Shown here: positions 5,731 through 6,619 of the stretch, in pieces
Layout: each line of letters starts with the position of its first letter
Numbering within the stretch: the first letter of the stretch is position 1
Assembly: GCA_023430365.1 (NCBI GenBank)
Contig: JAEZAS010000354.1
Coordinates: forward strand, 1-6,619
Origin: Planctomycetota bacterium
GTDB taxonomy: Bacteria; Planctomycetota; Planctomycetia; Pirellulales; Pirellulaceae
Length of the DNA: 6,619 nucleotides
Direction: 5' to 3'
Program-made: the position numbers and the translations under genes
Notes under the pieces: generated by a model
Database searches by the model: none
The model's input: only the letters and a program-made list of their open reading frames with translations
What the model was told of the DNA's origin: nothing

Positions 5731-6096
5731 TCAGCTCCGCTCCTCGACCACATATCGCACCCCTGCCCCCATCGCGCGCGCAATCGTTTCGAGAGTCGAG
5801 AATGTGGGGTTCGGATTGAGACCATTCTCGATCCGGCTCAGCGCTGCCTTATCGATGCCACTGCGCTGCGCGACGTCGGACAGCGAGAGTTTCCGGGCCT
5901 GACGAAAACGCTTCAACCCGCCGACGAGTTCGAGGAGGGACAGATATTCACCCTGTGGCGCTAGTTCGTACTCGCCACTCGTCCGCAGGTCGTCGAGCGA
6001 AGGTCGCTCCTTCTGGAATTTCTCCCGCGTTGCCCGCAGTCGGGCGGCTTCTTCCGGAGTGCGTTCCACTTTCCTGCTCTGACGTTTGCGTTCCAT
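5731..6096 (-). CDS. XRE-family helix-turn-helix protein, probable antitoxin
   Basis: This 121-residue protein has a Cro/C1-type helix-turn-helix at about 57-118: GGLKRFRQARKLSLSDVAQ (59-77), RSGIDKAALSRIENG (78-92), then TLETIARAMG (101-110). The recognition helix would be around DKAALSRIENG. The first 50 residues are charged and predicted helical (ERTPEEAARLRATREKFQKE, 11-30), a likely partner-binding extension. It is the second gene of a two-gene operon, 15 bases after the stop of a BrnT-like gene, a typical toxin-then-antitoxin layout. If so, it would neutralise the toxin and repress the shared promoter at 6423-6450; this is inferred from context. Its Shine-Dalgarno is weak (AGGCAGAG), suggesting coupled translation. 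A stand-alone regulator is the alternative. Confidence 0.85.
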   Translation of the reverse strand: MERKRQSRKVERTPEEAARLRATREKFQKERPSLDDLRTSGEYELAPQGEYLSLLELVGGLKRFRQARKLSLSDVAQRSGIDKAALSRIENGLNPNPTFSTLETIARAMGAGVRYVVEERS

Positions 6097-6111
6097 GACC
6101 GCTCTGCCTGA

Positions 6112-6381
6112 TTAACGGGGTTCTGGAGCGTCGTAGGCCGTAACGACGTAGATCGTCAAAGGATCGTCCTCGACATGCTCCCAAACAACAGCCAAATACC
6201 GTCCTGACGCCGTGTAGCCGAAGGTGATTTCATTGCCGCTGCCACTGCGATTGATCGCCGATTGGCTTTCGGGATCAAAGAGAACTTCCTCCGCCTCGTC
6301 CTTCGTGACCCCATGTTCTTCCAGATGCTGGACATTACCGTCAGGGTCGTCCTCTAAATCCCAGACGACAACGAAGGCCAT
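6112..6381 (-). CDS. BrnT-like putative ribonuclease toxin
   Basis: The product is 89 residues, the size expected for BrnT/RelE-fold toxins. The BrnT-like pattern is visible: VWDLEDDPDGNVQHLEEHGVT (6-26, corresponding to the usual W-D-x-x-K-x-x-x-N-x-x-K-H-G-V), DEAEEVLFDPES (28-39), then GYTASGRYLAVVWEHV (55-70) and a closing beta strand TIYVVTAYDAPEPR (76-89). BrnT toxins cleave RNA and inhibit translation, but this sequence is divergent: the usual lysine near the first motif is replaced by acidic residues, so activity is uncertain. An AGAGG (6391-6395) lies nine bases before the ATG. The downstream partner is an XRE protein, whereas classical BrnA antitoxins are ribbon-helix-helix, so the pairing differs from the founding system. 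Confidence 0.75.
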   Translation of the reverse strand: MAFVVVWDLEDDPDGNVQHLEEHGVTKDEAEEVLFDPESQSAINRSGSGNEITFGYTASGRYLAVVWEHVEDDPLTIYVVTAYDAPEPR

Positions 6382-6422
6382 GGGTAGCGACCTCTCGACG
6401 ACAGAACACGAACCGTTGCTAT

Positions 6423-6450
6423 ATAATACAACGCACTAAGCGTGAGGCAA
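6423..6450 (-). promoter_or_regulatory. Probable sigma-70-type promoter of the toxin-antitoxin-like operon
   Basis: Read on the minus strand, TTGCCT (6445-6450) is followed after 16 bases by TATTAT (6423-6428). Transcription would begin near 6416, giving a leader of about 35 bases that includes the AGAGG ribosome binding site. The AT-rich hexamer stands out in a GC-rich region. No clear palindromic operator is visible, though the XRE partner would be expected to bind here. Confidence 0.55.
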
Positions 6451-6493
6451 CCGACATTCTGCCGGAGTGGAAGGGTGCTCTCGATTAACAAGC

Positions 6494-6550
6494 CTCCCCC
6501 ACCCTAGCCTCTTCCGGAGGGAGAAGGAGGACGGTCTGCTGACACGTCCC
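6494..6550 (+). repeat. 59-base dispersed repeat element, copy B
   Basis: From CTCCCCCACCC through CCGGAGGGAGAAGG to GGTCTGCTGACACGTCCC, this aligns end to end with the minus-strand reading of 4346-4404, with about nine substitutions and two single-base gaps by eye. It is more degenerate than copy A: the central stem is interrupted. It lies upstream of the toxin-antitoxin promoter and in opposite orientation to copy A. Confidence 0.65.
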
Positions 6551-6587
6551 TTACTCCGTGTCCGCTCCACCCTAGAGCCACTCCCCT

Positions 6588-6619
6588 CTTTGCCCCTTTG
6601 CCCCTTTGCCCCTTTGCCC
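6588..6619. repeat. Octanucleotide tandem repeat, at least four units
   Basis: Four exact copies of CTTTGCCC run to the last base of the window, so the true number of units is unknown. There is no reading frame across it and no gene within about 200 bases. Perfect identity between units points to recent slippage. Confidence 0.9.

Noticed and set aside
4229..6619. Insertion sequence or prophage explaining the repeats and the toxin-antitoxin-like pair
   Set aside because: No transposase, integrase or phage gene is present in the window, and no terminal repeats with target duplications could be seen.

Overview
The window is GC-rich bacterial DNA, most likely from a planctomycete (Pirellulales-like). 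This assignment is an inference from gene content and style: a very large secreted propeller protein with a C-terminal carbohydrate-binding-like domain, a Tat-type xylose-isomerase-like TIM-barrel protein, and intergenic spacers crowded with short palindromic repeats. No rRNA, tRNA or phylogenetic marker is present to confirm it.

Layout. Positions 31-3147 (minus) encode a 1038-residue exported protein: signal peptide, seven-bladed Ycf48/BNR-type propeller, a degenerate LmbE/PIG-L-like domain, a short helical-repeat segment and a C-terminal CBM9-like beta domain. A 222-base divergent spacer separates it from a Tat-signal sugar isomerase/epimerase-like gene (3370-4239, plus). The 322-base spacer that follows (4240-4561) is almost entirely small repeats: an inverted pair of REP-like hairpins, the first containing the isomerase stop codon; a 59-base dispersed element; and a CACGAAAG-type inverted repeat. 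Next come a transglutaminase-like gene (4562-5179, plus, probable TTG start) and an unrecognised gene 25 bases downstream (5205-5702, plus), perhaps co-transcribed. Convergent to these is a two-gene minus-strand operon: a BrnT-like putative toxin (6112-6381) and then an XRE-type helix-turn-helix protein (5731-6096). It has a readable promoter and looks like a type II toxin-antitoxin module. The right end holds a second copy of the 59-base element and an octanucleotide tandem repeat running off the window.

How the genes work together. The first two genes both point to a cell-envelope or extracytoplasmic role, plausibly carbohydrate related, but nothing shows that they share a pathway. The transglutaminase-like gene and its neighbour may form a small operon of unknown role. 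The toxin-antitoxin-like pair is self-contained. The strongest unexplained signal is the repeat content. At least four families of short repeats sit in the spacers, and two copies of one family lie in opposite orientation on either side of the 4.5-6.4 kb accessory block.
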